Assembly (NCBI RefSeq): GCF_001854885.1
Contig: NZ_MDDV01000013.1
Coordinates: 253,855-317,854 of the forward strand
DNA length: 64,000 nucleotides
Reading direction: 5' to 3'
Source of the DNA: Ensifer sp. LCM 4579
Lineage (GTDB): Bacteria > Pseudomonadota > Alphaproteobacteria > Rhizobiales > Rhizobiaceae
Within the stretch, counting starts at the first letter, position 1. Each line of letters opens with the position of its first letter. Shown in pieces: positions 51,529-62,597 of this stretch. A model generated the notes under the pieces. The model was given only the letters and a program-made list of their open reading frames with translations. It had not been told where the DNA came from and made no database searches. Position numbers and translations under genes: made by a program.

Positions 51529-52545
51529 TCAGCCCCGTTCTCTCTGCGATGGGGTCCCAAGGCCGCGCACAACGTGCTGCCTGGCCGTCTCGGAGGGTGT
51601 TTGGCCAAAGGCTTCATGATAGACCGCGGAAAACCGGCCCATGTGGGTGAACCCCCAGGCACGTGCGACTTGCGCAATCGAGAGCGAATTGCCGGCGTCG
51701 GTAAGCGTCTTGTGCGCGCCCTCGAGCCGCATCTGGCGCAGATAGCCAAGAGGGGTGGCCCCCTTGAATTGTTGGAAAGCCGCCTGCAGAGCCCGCACGC
51801 TCGTCCCGGCCTCCCGGGCAATATCGGCGACGGTCATCGCCTGCGAAATGTTGGCGACCATATATTCGATCGCCCGCTTCAGATTACGCGGCATAGCGGG
51901 AGAAGTCGGCCGGCTCAATCGCGCGCTGTAGTTGTGCGGCACGGATTCGAGAATCATGGCCATGGCCGCCCGGAAGAGATGGGAGGTGGCGCTTGATGAG
52001 ACGCGGTCGTCGACTTGGGTGTCGAAGCAATTCCAGAGCAGGCTGCCGAGAGACGCAAGCCGCGAACCGGCTGGCGACGACATATCTATCGTGGCGCACA
52101 TGTCGATGTCGTCCAGAATGGGGGAATCCAGCATTTGGCTCAATTGGCCGACCATCGCCGCCTTCTCGAAAGCAATGCCTATGTGGCCCCGGTTTTCGTA
52201 AAACGTAAGCTTATCGAAACAGCCTACGTTTCCGACCATCGCCGTCCCGGGGATGGAGATCAGCTGCCTTCTGCCGACATCCACCGCCAGCGCGCTCGCG
52301 ACGGGAAGATAAAGTACAAAGAGCTCCGGTGGCCCAGAAAAGCTCACGCACATGCCGGAATGACACTTGCCGGACCAGATGCTGAAAGGTCCGGACTCAT
52401 AGTGCCGATCCTCCACCAGGACCCGGCCGCTCTTCTCCAAGGGCTCAACCCTGGCGGGCGACAGCGTCCTTTCGTAATGTTCCGTCATCTCGTCGGCGTC
52501 CGCCTCGACGATCCGGAACCCGAAGCGCTGATTGACGTACCTCAT
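51529..52545 (-). CDS. AraC-family transcriptional regulator
   Basis: About 339 residues. An N-terminal ligand/cupin-type domain (residues 1-220; for example HYESGPFSIWSGKCHSG) is followed by the AraC double HTH: MTVADIAREAGTSVRALQAAFQQ and SIAQVARAWGFTHMGRFSAVYHEAFGQTPSETARQ. ATG 52545 (MRYVNQRFGF) is used; the frame extends to a TTG at 52599 with no ribosome site. No obvious regulated operon; the TadG-like unit lies 200 bases downstream on the same strand. Confidence 0.85.
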   Translation of the reverse strand: MRYVNQRFGFRIVEADADEMTEHYERTLSPARVEPLEKSGRVLVEDRHYESGPFSIWSGKCHSGMCVSFSGPPELFVLYLPVASALAVDVGRRQLISIPGTAMVGNVGCFDKLTFYENRGHIGIAFEKAAMVGQLSQMLDSPILDDIDMCATIDMSSPAGSRLASLGSLLWNCFDTQVDDRVSSSATSHLFRAAMAMILESVPHNYSARLSRPTSPAMPRNLKRAIEYMVANISQAMTVADIAREAGTSVRALQAAFQQFKGATPLGYLRQMRLEGAHKTLTDAGNSLSIAQVARAWGFTHMGRFSAVYHEAFGQTPSETARQHVVRGLGTPSQRERG

Positions 52546-52851
52546 TTGAGTACCGAGGAAATCGGGAGCCGCTCCCTGGATGGACGCTCCGGATGGCAAG
52601 GCACCGAAATGGACATTGAACTCACGCCACTTCCTTTCAGCCGACTGTCGCCGAGGCCGTAATTGTCATACGAAGTAAGCGTTTATTAGCTCGGCCGTAA
52701 ACTATCCTTTGGTGTAGGTCCTATCCGCAACGCGCAAGAAAAAGCCAGAATTGGCAAAAAGGGCACTGTTGGCGGAGACAACGAAACGGGAGTGTTACGT
52801 GGTATTGGCGTGCGCTGTGAATAGGCTGTAGGTGAATTCAGCGAAGGCGCA

Positions 52852-53020
52852 TTGATACGCAATTGGGCGGCGACAATCCGCTGCGATCTGCAGGAGGCGG
52901 GCATCAGCGTGGCGCTGGAGGATTTCGGAACCGGCCATCCCAGCCTTTCTCAGCTTTCGAAACTCAGGTGCAGAAGCTCAAGATCGATCGCGGCTTTGTT
53001 GTCGATATCGGCACATCATC
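52852..53020 (+). pseudogene. Fragment of an EAL-domain (cyclic-di-GMP phosphodiesterase) gene
   Basis: DLQEAGISVALEDFGTGHPSLSQLSKL matches the EAL-domain core around ALDDFGTGYSSLS. The next conserved part, VQKLKIDRGFVVDIGT, lies in another frame just after (about 52967-53014), so a frameshift separates them. No catalytic E-A-L or upstream GGDEF part is present. It is a short remnant, not a working enzyme. Confidence 0.75.
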
Positions 53021-53301
53021 GAACCGGTGGCGTGACAGGGAGCATCGGCGCTCACCGGCGTTATTATCGCTCGATCGGAATAGTGACGTCTTCGGGATAT
53101 GACATGCGCTTACCGGATACGCGGCAGGTTAATTTCGTATGTCTTTTATTTCCCGTCCGACATATTCAAGAGAAGCGTGATTTAAAGTTGAAAAACTAGT
53201 CTCGCCTCGACGGGTTGTACTGTATCCGGTCGTCTGGGGAGGCTTTCCATTGGCATTTGTGTCTCGAGCACCGAAGCTCGAAACCGTCGAATGAGGTAAT
53301 A

Positions 53302-53745
53302 ATGCAGGGGCGACCGAACAAGAAAGAACCGCGCGCAATCGACATCCATGTCGGCAACCGCATCCGTTTGCGCAGGCTCGCGTTGGATTGGAGTCAGACC
53401 AAGCTTGGTGAAGCGCTCGATGTGAGCTTTCAGCAGGTTCAGAAGTACGAGAAGGGCCTCAACCGCGTGGGTGCCAGCCGGCTCCAGCGGGCGGCAGAGG
53501 TGCTCGGCGTCACGATTTCCTATTTTTTCGAGGGCGGTCCCGAAGGGACCAGGGAGAGCCAGCAGGATCCGGCAATTGCCTCCAGCGACGAGATGCTGCA
53601 GTTCCTGGCAACGGAGGAGGGCGTCGCGCTCAACCGCGCCTTTGCCCGGCTGAGCGATGCACAGGTGCGCCGGAGGATCGTGGCGCTCGTGAAGGCGCTC
53701 GCGCCCACGGAACCCGAATTCGTGCCCCGCGAAGCAGCGGAATAG
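53302..53745 (+). CDS. XRE-family helix-turn-helix regulator
   Basis: 147 residues. HTH at about residues 18-70: IDIHVGNRIRLRRLALDWSQ, GEALDVSFQQVQKYEKGLNRVGASRL. The Q-x-Q-K-Y-E-x-G core is typical of rhizobial XRE regulators. The C-terminal half has a helical LARLSDAQVRRRIVALVKAL-like end (ALNRAFARLSDAQVRRR). ATG 53302 lies behind GAGGTAATA. No neighbour gives a role. A GC hairpin follows the stop. Confidence 0.85.
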   Translation: MQGRPNKKEPRAIDIHVGNRIRLRRLALDWSQTKLGEALDVSFQQVQKYEKGLNRVGASRLQRAAEVLGVTISYFFEGGPEGTRESQQDPAIASSDEMLQFLATEEGVALNRAFARLSDAQVRRRIVALVKALAPTEPEFVPREAAE

Positions 53746-53764
53746 GGACCGGCAAAGCGCTCCT

Positions 53765-53787
53765 GCCCGGCGCAAACGGCGCCGGGC
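53765..53787 (+). terminator. GC-rich hairpin after the XRE gene
   Basis: GCCCGGCGC and GCGCCGGGC form a 9-base stem with loop AAACG, 19 bases past the stop. No T-run, so termination strength is uncertain. Confidence 0.55.
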
Positions 53788-54147
53788 GGACCGCCGACCA
53801 AGGCGCCGGCATCACGCGATCACGCTCCTCAGGCCGGCGTGGCGTAGCGTGCTTCGGCCCTTGAGCATTTCGTTGAGGATTCGCGCCGGTGCTGTCGGTG
53901 GAAGCAATGTCTGCGAAAAGCAGGATTGCCTCACCAGGCAGCGCCTTTGGCGAACAGACCCCTTCATTTTGGGCGACTTGCCGGTAGCTAGAGCGAGCAG
54001 CGACCCTCCGCCATGGCGCACAGCCCGCCGAAGACGAACACCTCGATTCGCGGTGAATCTGACGGCGCGAGCCGGGGCGATCTCGGAGATTGTCAGCGTG
54101 CGTGGCAGGCCGCTGCCGACAGTCTCCTCGCACAAGCGGCAGGTTCG

Positions 54148-56539
<2,392 letters not shown>

Positions 56540-56580
56540 TCGCTGGCCCCGGACGTGATCCTGCCGATATCGCTTCGCTC

Positions 56581-56614
56581 AACCTGTTGCGGGAGATAGC
56601 TCCCGCAACAGGTT
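56581..56614. terminator. 15-base stem hairpin between katG and a convergent gene
   Basis: AACCTGTTGCGGGAG and CTCCCGCAACAGGTT are perfect arms around ATAG. It lies 42 bases after katG and 8 before the stop of the convergent secreted-protein gene, so it can end both. Confidence 0.75.
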
Positions 56615-56622
56615 GGTCGGGA

Positions 56623-57162
56623 CTACATGTTCCGGACCATATTGCAGAGTTGCGCGACTGACATTACGCCCCCTGCACTCGTCGATGCCGATGTGTCGGC
56701 GGTGCCGGAGGATGATCCGGTGGTCGTGCTGGCGGTGGTCTCGCCCGAGGTCGAGCCCGCAGCGCCGCCGGTCGTCGTGCCGGTGGTCGTGCTTGCTGTC
56801 GTGTCGCCCGACGGCGTTGTTGTGCCAGTCGTCGTGCTCGTGTCTGCCGAGGCGCTCTGGACGGTATTGCAGTCCTCTTTCACCTTGCTTTGCTGCTCAG
56901 CCGAGAGTTGAGACCAGTTGGCCCGGATTTCCGCTTCGCTGCGCAGCGACGTCTTCGATTGGTCAGTGAACAGCGCGTCCGCGATCGGGCCTGTCCAATC
57001 CGCCGTCGCGTCCTTTTCCGCCTGCGTCATCTGCAACATTTCGGTGCTGGTGGCAGCCGTCCCCGAGGCGGCACCGGACGCCGAACCGGAGCTGTCCTGA
57101 GCAATGGCGGCCGAGGCCATCGCCATGGAGATTGCGCCAACCAGCAGGTGAATCCTTTTCAT
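56623..57162 (-). CDS. Secreted Ser/Thr-rich protein with imperfect repeats
   Basis: 179 residues. A signal peptide (KRIHLLVGAISMAMASAAIAQ) is followed by a helical region (EMLQMTQAEKDATADWTGPIADAL, SEAEIRANWSQLSAEQQSKV) and a Thr/Ser/Gly-rich tail with imperfect copies of a D/E-TTASTTTG block near residues 115-155. The C-terminus ends MSVAQLCNMVRNM. ATG 57162 has AAGGAAGG eight bases upstream; ATG 57168 is an alternative. Function unknown; the tail looks like a flexible surface or wall-spanning linker. Confidence 0.7.
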   Translation of the reverse strand: MKRIHLLVGAISMAMASAAIAQDSSGSASGAASGTAATSTEMLQMTQAEKDATADWTGPIADALFTDQSKTSLRSEAEIRANWSQLSAEQQSKVKEDCNTVQSASADTSTTTGTTTPSGDTTASTTTGTTTGGAAGSTSGETTASTTTGSSSGTADTSASTSAGGVMSVAQLCNMVRNM

Positions 57163-57368
57163 GTGCATATCCTTCCTTTTTGTTGCACCGTGATCACGGT
57201 TGCTCCGAACCGGCCGATGGGTGGAAGGTTCCGCTTTCCCAGATGATTTTTTATCGCGAGCCCGAGAGAACCGGATTTCGGATGCGCGCTGCCCACGCTT
57301 GCTGCGTCATCGCGCGGCTGCAGAATGCGGCAGGGCAGGTGTTTGCGCCCGATGTTGGAATGCTGATC

Positions 57369-58721
57369 CTACTCGATCAGCGACACGGCCTGGTCTGCCA
57401 GGAGCGTCCTGGTACCCGCCTTGTCACAGGCCGACTGCATCGTCGAATTGCCGGTGAAGGTGATCGTACTCGCGATCAGTTGCGTGCATCCGCTCGTCGT
57501 CGCCGAATTGCCCTTGTATTCGATTGACGACGCCGGCGTGTAGACCGCGCCGGTCAAGACTGAACTCGAAGTGCCGTTGATGACATGGCTCACGCCCGTC
57601 TGGCTGCGGTTGCCGAAGAAGAGAATTCCGGAATAGGGCCCCGACGTCGGCGCCTTCAGATCGACCGTAACGTTTCCTCTAAGATCCAGCCGGGCATCGT
57701 TAGCCAGGAAAAAGGTAACTCCGTTATACCCGTTTACCGGCGGGCCGACCTGAACCCGCGCGGCGGAGGTCGAAGTCACGTTGCCGCCGTTCGCGGAGAA
57801 GGTGCCGCCCAGTAGAATATAGAGGCCGGGTTCGAATTCGACCGTTCCCTTGATGTCCAGTCCGTTCGGAAAGCATCTGACCCTGACCCCGCTGGGGTGC
57901 ATCTGGGTCGTTCCCACGAGCGTCTTTTGGCCCGGGTTGCCGATGTTCTTGGTGCCGGAAGCGTCGCAGGCGAAGCCAGGCCAGGGATAGGGCTCGGCTA
58001 CGCTCGCATAGGGATCCATGCTCACCGGCGCGTTTTCGTGAACCTTTTCGCATCTGCTCAACGTCAAGCCGGCCGTCGTCACGGCCCCGCCGACCGCATG
58101 GACGCAGTCGGCCTTCATGGAGCCGGAGCCGGACATGAGGAATGAGTTGGCCGCGTCCGAATTCGAGGCCACATCGCAGCCCGTCACGTCGACCGAAGTC
58201 GACCCGGAGACAGTCACGGCGCCCGATTTCGTCTGCGACAGCGCAAGCACACAGGCGACCGAACCACCCTCGACCTGGGCAACCGCACGGGCTCTCATCG
58301 TGATGGGCTCCTTGGAGAAAATCGAGGAAAACAGCCGCGCACGCGTTTCCGTCAGCACGATCTCGAGCCTGTCTTGTGTTCCGGGCGTTGCATTCGGCGA
58401 CGAAGACGGGCCTATCGCCAGGGTACCGACCGCCGGCGAGTAGCCGCTCTGGGAGGCGATGAGCTTGGCCGTGGCCTCGAGCGCCGGTTTTCCATCTCCG
58501 GCACGCAGGCGCACCGCGGCCGCATGCGCCGACACGTCGGCAGCGTGCTGGAGCTTGCGGTGTTTCAGATACCAATATCCGGTTTCCGCGCCAAGTCCCA
58601 TGGCGCCGACGAGAACCGGAAAGCTGATTGCGGCAATCACCGCTACCGTGCCGCGCTCATCCCTGCGCCATCGACGCGGAAGACAGGCAGCTTGTTTCTT
58701 GTCTTCTAAAGTGTCGTTCAT
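57369..58721 (-). CDS. TadG-like pilus assembly protein
   Basis: 450 residues. The N-terminal helix RDERGTVAVIAAISFPVLVGAMGLGAETGYW resembles TadG/TadE pseudopilins. The remainder is extracytoplasmic and cysteine-containing (VACVLALSQTKSG, TGCDVASNS, CVHAVGG), without the DxSxS motif of a VWA domain. The last third looks beta-rich with many Ser/Thr/Gly. Divergent from cpaA, separated by 214 bases that contain the repeated CGGTCTAG motif. A role in the Flp/Tad pilus is inferred from location and start. Confidence 0.78.
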   Translation of the reverse strand: MNDTLEDKKQAACLPRRWRRDERGTVAVIAAISFPVLVGAMGLGAETGYWYLKHRKLQHAADVSAHAAAVRLRAGDGKPALEATAKLIASQSGYSPAVGTLAIGPSSSPNATPGTQDRLEIVLTETRARLFSSIFSKEPITMRARAVAQVEGGSVACVLALSQTKSGAVTVSGSTSVDVTGCDVASNSDAANSFLMSGSGSMKADCVHAVGGAVTTAGLTLSRCEKVHENAPVSMDPYASVAEPYPWPGFACDASGTKNIGNPGQKTLVGTTQMHPSGVRVRCFPNGLDIKGTVEFEPGLYILLGGTFSANGGNVTSTSAARVQVGPPVNGYNGVTFFLANDARLDLRGNVTVDLKAPTSGPYSGILFFGNRSQTGVSHVINGTSSSVLTGAVYTPASSIEYKGNSATTSGCTQLIASTITFTGNSTMQSACDKAGTRTLLADQAVSLIE

Positions 58722-58791
58722 TCGCGGAAATCCCGAGTGTCGTTGGAGGGACGATATATCCCGGTGCGCCAGCTCTTGCGATTCGGCCGGT

Positions 58792-58862
58792 CGGTCTAGT
58801 TCGCTTCGGGGCTTCGTTGCGGCCCGAACTCAAGCTTCGGTCTAGGCCATCAGGCCGAATGG
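58792..58862. promoter_or_regulatory. Repeated motif region before cpaA
   Basis: CGGTCTAG occurs at 58792-58799 and 58838-58845, and GGCCATCAGGCCGAATGG at 58845-58862. The same 18-mer, with one change, recurs at 63224-63241 before flp, next to an inverted CGGTCTAG copy. The shared pattern suggests common control of the two pilus promoters. Confidence 0.55.
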
Positions 58863-58935
58863 TGATTTCGCTGTTGAATCGGCACATTTCGCAGGCCTTC
58901 AAACCGGCCCTCGGGCCCTCGCGAAAGGATAAAAA

Positions 58936-59448
58936 ATGATCTCCACGTCCGCAGCTTGGCTCGCATTGCTCCTTTTTGCCGGACTGATGACCTATGCCGG
59001 TGTCCGGGACGTGGCGACGATGACGATATCGAACCGACTGGTGGGTGCGCTGGCGGTCGCCTATGCGGTCCTTGCACCGGCCGCCGGGGTCGACCTCGCC
59101 ACCATTTCCTCAAGCGTCCTCGTCGCCTCCGGGGTGCTCGCTTGCACCTTTACCTTCTTCGCCTTCGGCTGGATCGGCGGCGGCGATGCGAAGCTTTTGC
59201 CCATGGCCGTGCTTTGGCTCGGCGCGGACCTCGCATTGCCCTTTCTCCTCTATGTTTCGGTGATCGGCGCCGCCCTGACGGTTGCGCTCATTCAGTTCCG
59301 CCGGGTGCCCCTGCCGATCGCTCTGAAGAAACGCGCCTGGTCGAACCGACTGCACGCGCGCGAAACCGGCATTCCCTATGGGGCGGCCATGGCGCCGGCG
59401 GCCTTGCTCCTGCTGCCGCAGAGCCATTGGTTCTCGGCCCTGCTCTGA
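58936..59448 (+). CDS. cpaA: Prepilin peptidase CpaA/TadV
   Basis: 170 residues with about five membrane segments. The two aspartate motifs of type IV prepilin peptidases are present: YAGVRDVATMTISNRL near residue 18 and FGWIGGGDAKLLPMAV near 78. It cleaves the Flp prepilin and TadE-type pseudopilins at the membrane. The small size without the N-methylase domain is typical of CpaA/TadV. Start ATG 58936 is behind a weak AAAGGATAAAAA site. First gene of the plus-strand pilus unit. Confidence 0.92.
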   Translation: MISTSAAWLALLLFAGLMTYAGVRDVATMTISNRLVGALAVAYAVLAPAAGVDLATISSSVLVASGVLACTFTFFAFGWIGGGDAKLLPMAVLWLGADLALPFLLYVSVIGAALTVALIQFRRVPLPIALKKRAWSNRLHARETGIPYGAAMAPAALLLLPQSHWFSALL

Positions 59449-59486
59449 CGCTGCTCATGAAACGACACTAGAAAAGAGGTAAGTCA

Positions 59487-60317
59487 ATGATCCGCGTCGC
59501 CATTCTCCTGATCGCGCTCCTTTCCGGCGGTGCTGCCTCATGGCTCGCGCTCGGCATTGCGGACCAGCCAACGACCGCAGCCGTCGAGATCCCGCAGGCG
59601 CCGCGCGAGGAGGTGCTCGTCGCCGCTGCGGAGTTGGCACGCGGCTCGGCCATAGACGCGGCCAGCCTGCGTTGGCAGGCATGGGAAGGCGAGATCCCGC
59701 CGGTGTTCATCAGCCGCAGTTCACGCCCGGATGCGATCGAAGCGTTCAAGGGCAAGTTCACCCAGAGCGGCTTCGTCATGGGGGAGCCGATCCGTGAGGA
59801 CAAGCTCGCCGATCACGGCGCCGGCTTCCTCTCCAGCATGCTGCCTTCCGGAAAACGGGCGATCGCCGTCCGCGTGACGGCGGAAAGCACCGCCGGCGGC
59901 TTCATCCTGCCCAATGACCATGTCGACGTTATCCACACGGTCGCCCGCCAGGACCCATCCGGCGGGGACAGCAAGATCATCAGCCGCGCCATCCTCTCCA
60001 ACATCCGCGTGCTCGCGGTCGACCAGACCGTCTCGGATGGGGGCGACGGTACCTCCGTCGTCGGAAAGACCGCGACGCTCGAAGTGGATCCGCAACAGAT
60101 TGCGACCATTGCGGCTGCGGAAGCCTCCGGCACGGTTTCGCTGGCGCTCCGTGCGGTTACCGACAATCACGAACCGCCGCTCATCGAAACGGACGGAAAC
60201 CGGAGGGGCGTGGTGCGCTTCGTCAGCGGCGGGCAGACGTCGATAGTCGAGGTCCCATCCCGCACTGCAGCGCCGCGCGCCTCTTCAGATGCACAAAAGC
60301 TCGCTGTAGCATATTGA
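59487..60317 (+). CDS. cpaB: Flp pilus assembly protein CpaB
   Basis: 276 residues. An N-terminal membrane segment (AILLIALLSGGAASWLAL) is followed by a SAF/RcpC-like domain (VLVAAAELARGSAIDAASLRWQAW near residue 45) and the CpaB region GFILPNDHVDVIHTVAR near 145. CpaB/RcpC is a periplasmic partner of the pilus secretin. AGAGGTAAGTCA precedes ATG 59487. Gap to the CpaE-like gene is 88 bases. Confidence 0.9.
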   Translation: MIRVAILLIALLSGGAASWLALGIADQPTTAAVEIPQAPREEVLVAAAELARGSAIDAASLRWQAWEGEIPPVFISRSSRPDAIEAFKGKFTQSGFVMGEPIREDKLADHGAGFLSSMLPSGKRAIAVRVTAESTAGGFILPNDHVDVIHTVARQDPSGGDSKIISRAILSNIRVLAVDQTVSDGGDGTSVVGKTATLEVDPQQIATIAAAEASGTVSLALRAVTDNHEPPLIETDGNRRGVVRFVSGGQTSIVEVPSRTAAPRASSDAQKLAVAY

Positions 60318-60405
60318 AATTGCTTCGTGTTTTATCCTCAAGTCGGCTGTGTCTCAAGGAAGAATGCGGCCGGCGCTTGATCGATCTCAGGGAGATCTCG
60401 GACAG

Positions 60406-62151
60406 ATGAAACAGCTCGGAAACCAAACCCAAGATGCGTCGCAAGCCGCGGTCGCGCCGCCGGTCCTGCCTGTTCCAAAGGTGGAGATCGCAGCCTTCTG
60501 CCAGTCGGAGGAGGTGACTGAGGCGATCCGCGCCGCGACGATCGACCGCCGCATGGCACGGGCCACGGTAGCGATCAAGAGGGGAGGCATAGAGGACGCG
60601 GCCGCCCTTTACGGCGGCGTCACCTCGCCGAACCTCGTGGTTGTCGAGAGCCATGACGACGAGGCCCGACTGATGGCCGCGCTCGAGGCTCTGGCGATGG
60701 AGTGCGTCACCGGCACCAAGGTCATCGTCATCGGTCGCTCCAACGATGTCGGCCTCTATAAGAAGCTCATGGACGCCGGCGTCAGCGACTATCTCGTCCT
60801 GCCTCTGGCGCCGATGGAGCTCGTCGCTTCGGTGCATCGCTGCTTCCGCGACACGGGCGGAGAGAAGCTCGGACGCATCATCGCCTTTGTCGGCGCCAAG
60901 GGCGGAACAGGTTCCTCCACGCTTGCGCATAACGTGGCACTCGCACTGGCAAAGCGCGTCGATGCCGATGTACTGGTCGCCGATCTCGACCTCCAATCCG
61001 GCACGCTCGGCCTGAACTTCGACGTGGAGGGGCCGCAAGGCATGGCTGACGTGCTCGATGGTACCAAGCGCCTCGACGACGTGCTGTTGCGGCGTCTGGC
61101 CGTGCCTTATGCGGATCGCCTCCATCTCCTTCCGGCAAGCGCCGACTTCAGCCAGCCCTTCACTCCGAAGGAAGAGGATGTCGATCGTCTTCTCGAGGTC
61201 GCTCGCTCAAGCTCCTGGCACATCGTGGTCGACCTGCCGCATAACTGGGCGCCATGGACGCGGAAGGTCCTGCTGGAGGCCGACGAGATCGTGGTCACCG
61301 CGACGCCGGATCTCGCCAGCATGCGCAACGCGAAGAACCTGGTCGACTTCCTGAGGAAGGCGCGACCGAATGATCCGCCGCCGCGACTCGTGCTCAACAA
61401 GACCGAGATCCCGAAGCTTGCCGAGATCAAGCCGAACGATTTCGTCGCGGCAGTCGGACTCGATGAGAGCATATGCATTCCCTTCGATCCGCAGCTTTTC
61501 GGCAAGGCGGCGAATGACGGGCAGCCGGTCATCGAGCAGGCGTCGGACTCGAAGGCGGGCCGCGCCGTGACGGCGCTTGCCGGGCAGGTCGGCGGCAGAG
61601 CGGAGCGACGAACCCAGCAAAAAGGCCTCAGGGCCCTGGTACAGCGCGTTTTCGCGCGCGGTGCGCCGAAGGTTCGATCCACCCTCCTCAGGAAGGTGGG
61701 CGAGCTGAAGACGGCCGAGGGGGGCGTTTCCGCCGTGGAATTTGCGCTGATTGCTCCGGTCTTTGCGCTTGGCCTCGTCGCCGCGGCGGATCTCGGACTT
61801 GCGCTTTTCGAGCGGATGACGATCGATCATGTCCTTCGCGCCGGCGCGCAGGCCGCCATGGCCGATCCCGGCGCGGCACAGGTCGACAAGGTGCTGCGGT
61901 CGACCCTTGCCGAAAGTGCAGCGCCCACCGCGGTCATGCTGACGCCGGTGAAACGCTACTGCGCCTGCCCGGAAAACGCCGATGTCACGCCTGACGCGGC
62001 GCCGGGCTGCGGGACGGCGCCCTGCGCCAATGCGGCCGCTCAGTTCGTCTTCTATCGCCTGGAGGCGACGAAAACCTATCGGCCGATGTCCGTGCCGGAG
62101 GTGCTTCCGGCCCTTCAGCTCAGTTCGGCAATGCAGGTGCAGGTGAGATGA
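60406..62151 (+). CDS. cpaE: CpaE-TadE fusion pilus assembly protein
   Basis: 581 residues. Residues 25-145 resemble a response-regulator-like CpaE domain (VIVIGRSNDVGLYKKLMDAG, VSDYLVLPL), 160-410 a MinD/ParA-like ATPase with Walker loop VGAKGGTGSSTLAHN. Residues about 435-581 are an independent TadE-like module: GGVSAVEFALIAPVFALGLV then a pilus-type C-terminus with cysteines (CACPENADV). CpaE localises the Tad machine and TadE is a pseudopilin, so the fusion would tie both. ATG 60406 is preferred to GTG 60349. It is read as one frame without stops, so a real fusion is more likely than an artefact. Confidence 0.8.
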   Translation: MKQLGNQTQDASQAAVAPPVLPVPKVEIAAFCQSEEVTEAIRAATIDRRMARATVAIKRGGIEDAAALYGGVTSPNLVVVESHDDEARLMAALEALAMECVTGTKVIVIGRSNDVGLYKKLMDAGVSDYLVLPLAPMELVASVHRCFRDTGGEKLGRIIAFVGAKGGTGSSTLAHNVALALAKRVDADVLVADLDLQSGTLGLNFDVEGPQGMADVLDGTKRLDDVLLRRLAVPYADRLHLLPASADFSQPFTPKEEDVDRLLEVARSSSWHIVVDLPHNWAPWTRKVLLEADEIVVTATPDLASMRNAKNLVDFLRKARPNDPPPRLVLNKTEIPKLAEIKPNDFVAAVGLDESICIPFDPQLFGKAANDGQPVIEQASDSKAGRAVTALAGQVGGRAERRTQQKGLRALVQRVFARGAPKVRSTLLRKVGELKTAEGGVSAVEFALIAPVFALGLVAAADLGLALFERMTIDHVLRAGAQAAMADPGAAQVDKVLRSTLAESAAPTAVMLTPVKRYCACPENADVTPDAAPGCGTAPCANAAAQFVFYRLEATKTYRPMSVPEVLPALQLSSAMQVQVR

Positions 62152-62573
62152 CGAGACGTTCGCGTGTCTTTCGTCGCGCCTGGGCGAGCCAGTCAGGCGC
62201 GACGGCGGTCGAATTCGCGCTCGTCTGTTTTCCCCTGCTTCTGCTGGTGCTCGGGATCATCGAGTTCGGCCGCGCGCTTTACGTGCGGAACGATCTCTCC
62301 TACGCCGCCGACATCGCAGCGCGGAGGGTGCTCATCGGGCAGGTCGCCAAAGACGCGCCCGACAGCGACGCACAGGCGAAGCTGGAAAGCGCGGTGCGCG
62401 ATCATTTCGACAGTGGGGATCCGCAGCTGCTGCAAATTGCCGTCGGAAAGGAAACCGTGGACGGCATCGCATTCCGCGTGCTGTCGATCCGCTATCCGTT
62501 CACGCTTCTTCTCCCCGGATTGGCGCAGAGTCCCATCAGCCTTGGACTGTCGCGGCGGATCCCGATCGGATAA
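62148..62573 (+). CDS. tadE: TadE-family pseudopilin
   Basis: 141 residues: RAWASQSGATAVEFALVCFP is the prepilin-like motif with the processing-type region SGATAVEFAL, then a hydrophobic helix (FPLLLLVLGIIEFGRALYV). Its ATG overlaps the fusion gene stop (ATGA). It is a minor pilin-like subunit processed by CpaA. A very similar motif is present at the end of the upstream fusion, showing recent or ancient duplication of TadE. Confidence 0.9.
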   Translation: MTRRSRVFRRAWASQSGATAVEFALVCFPLLLLVLGIIEFGRALYVRNDLSYAADIAARRVLIGQVAKDAPDSDAQAKLESAVRDHFDSGDPQLLQIAVGKETVDGIAFRVLSIRYPFTLLLPGLAQSPISLGLSRRIPIG

Positions 62574-62597
62574 CCGCTCCCCCGTCTTGGGGCGTGG

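Noticed and set aside
53812..54135. Minus-strand frame of 107 codons before katG
   Set aside because: No ribosome site, no recognised motif; kept only as an unexplained stretch.
56690..56860. Repetitive DNA that could be a minisatellite or CRISPR-like array
   Set aside because: The repetition is due to Thr/Ser/Gly codons of the secreted protein on the minus strand; the units are imperfect and lack spacers.
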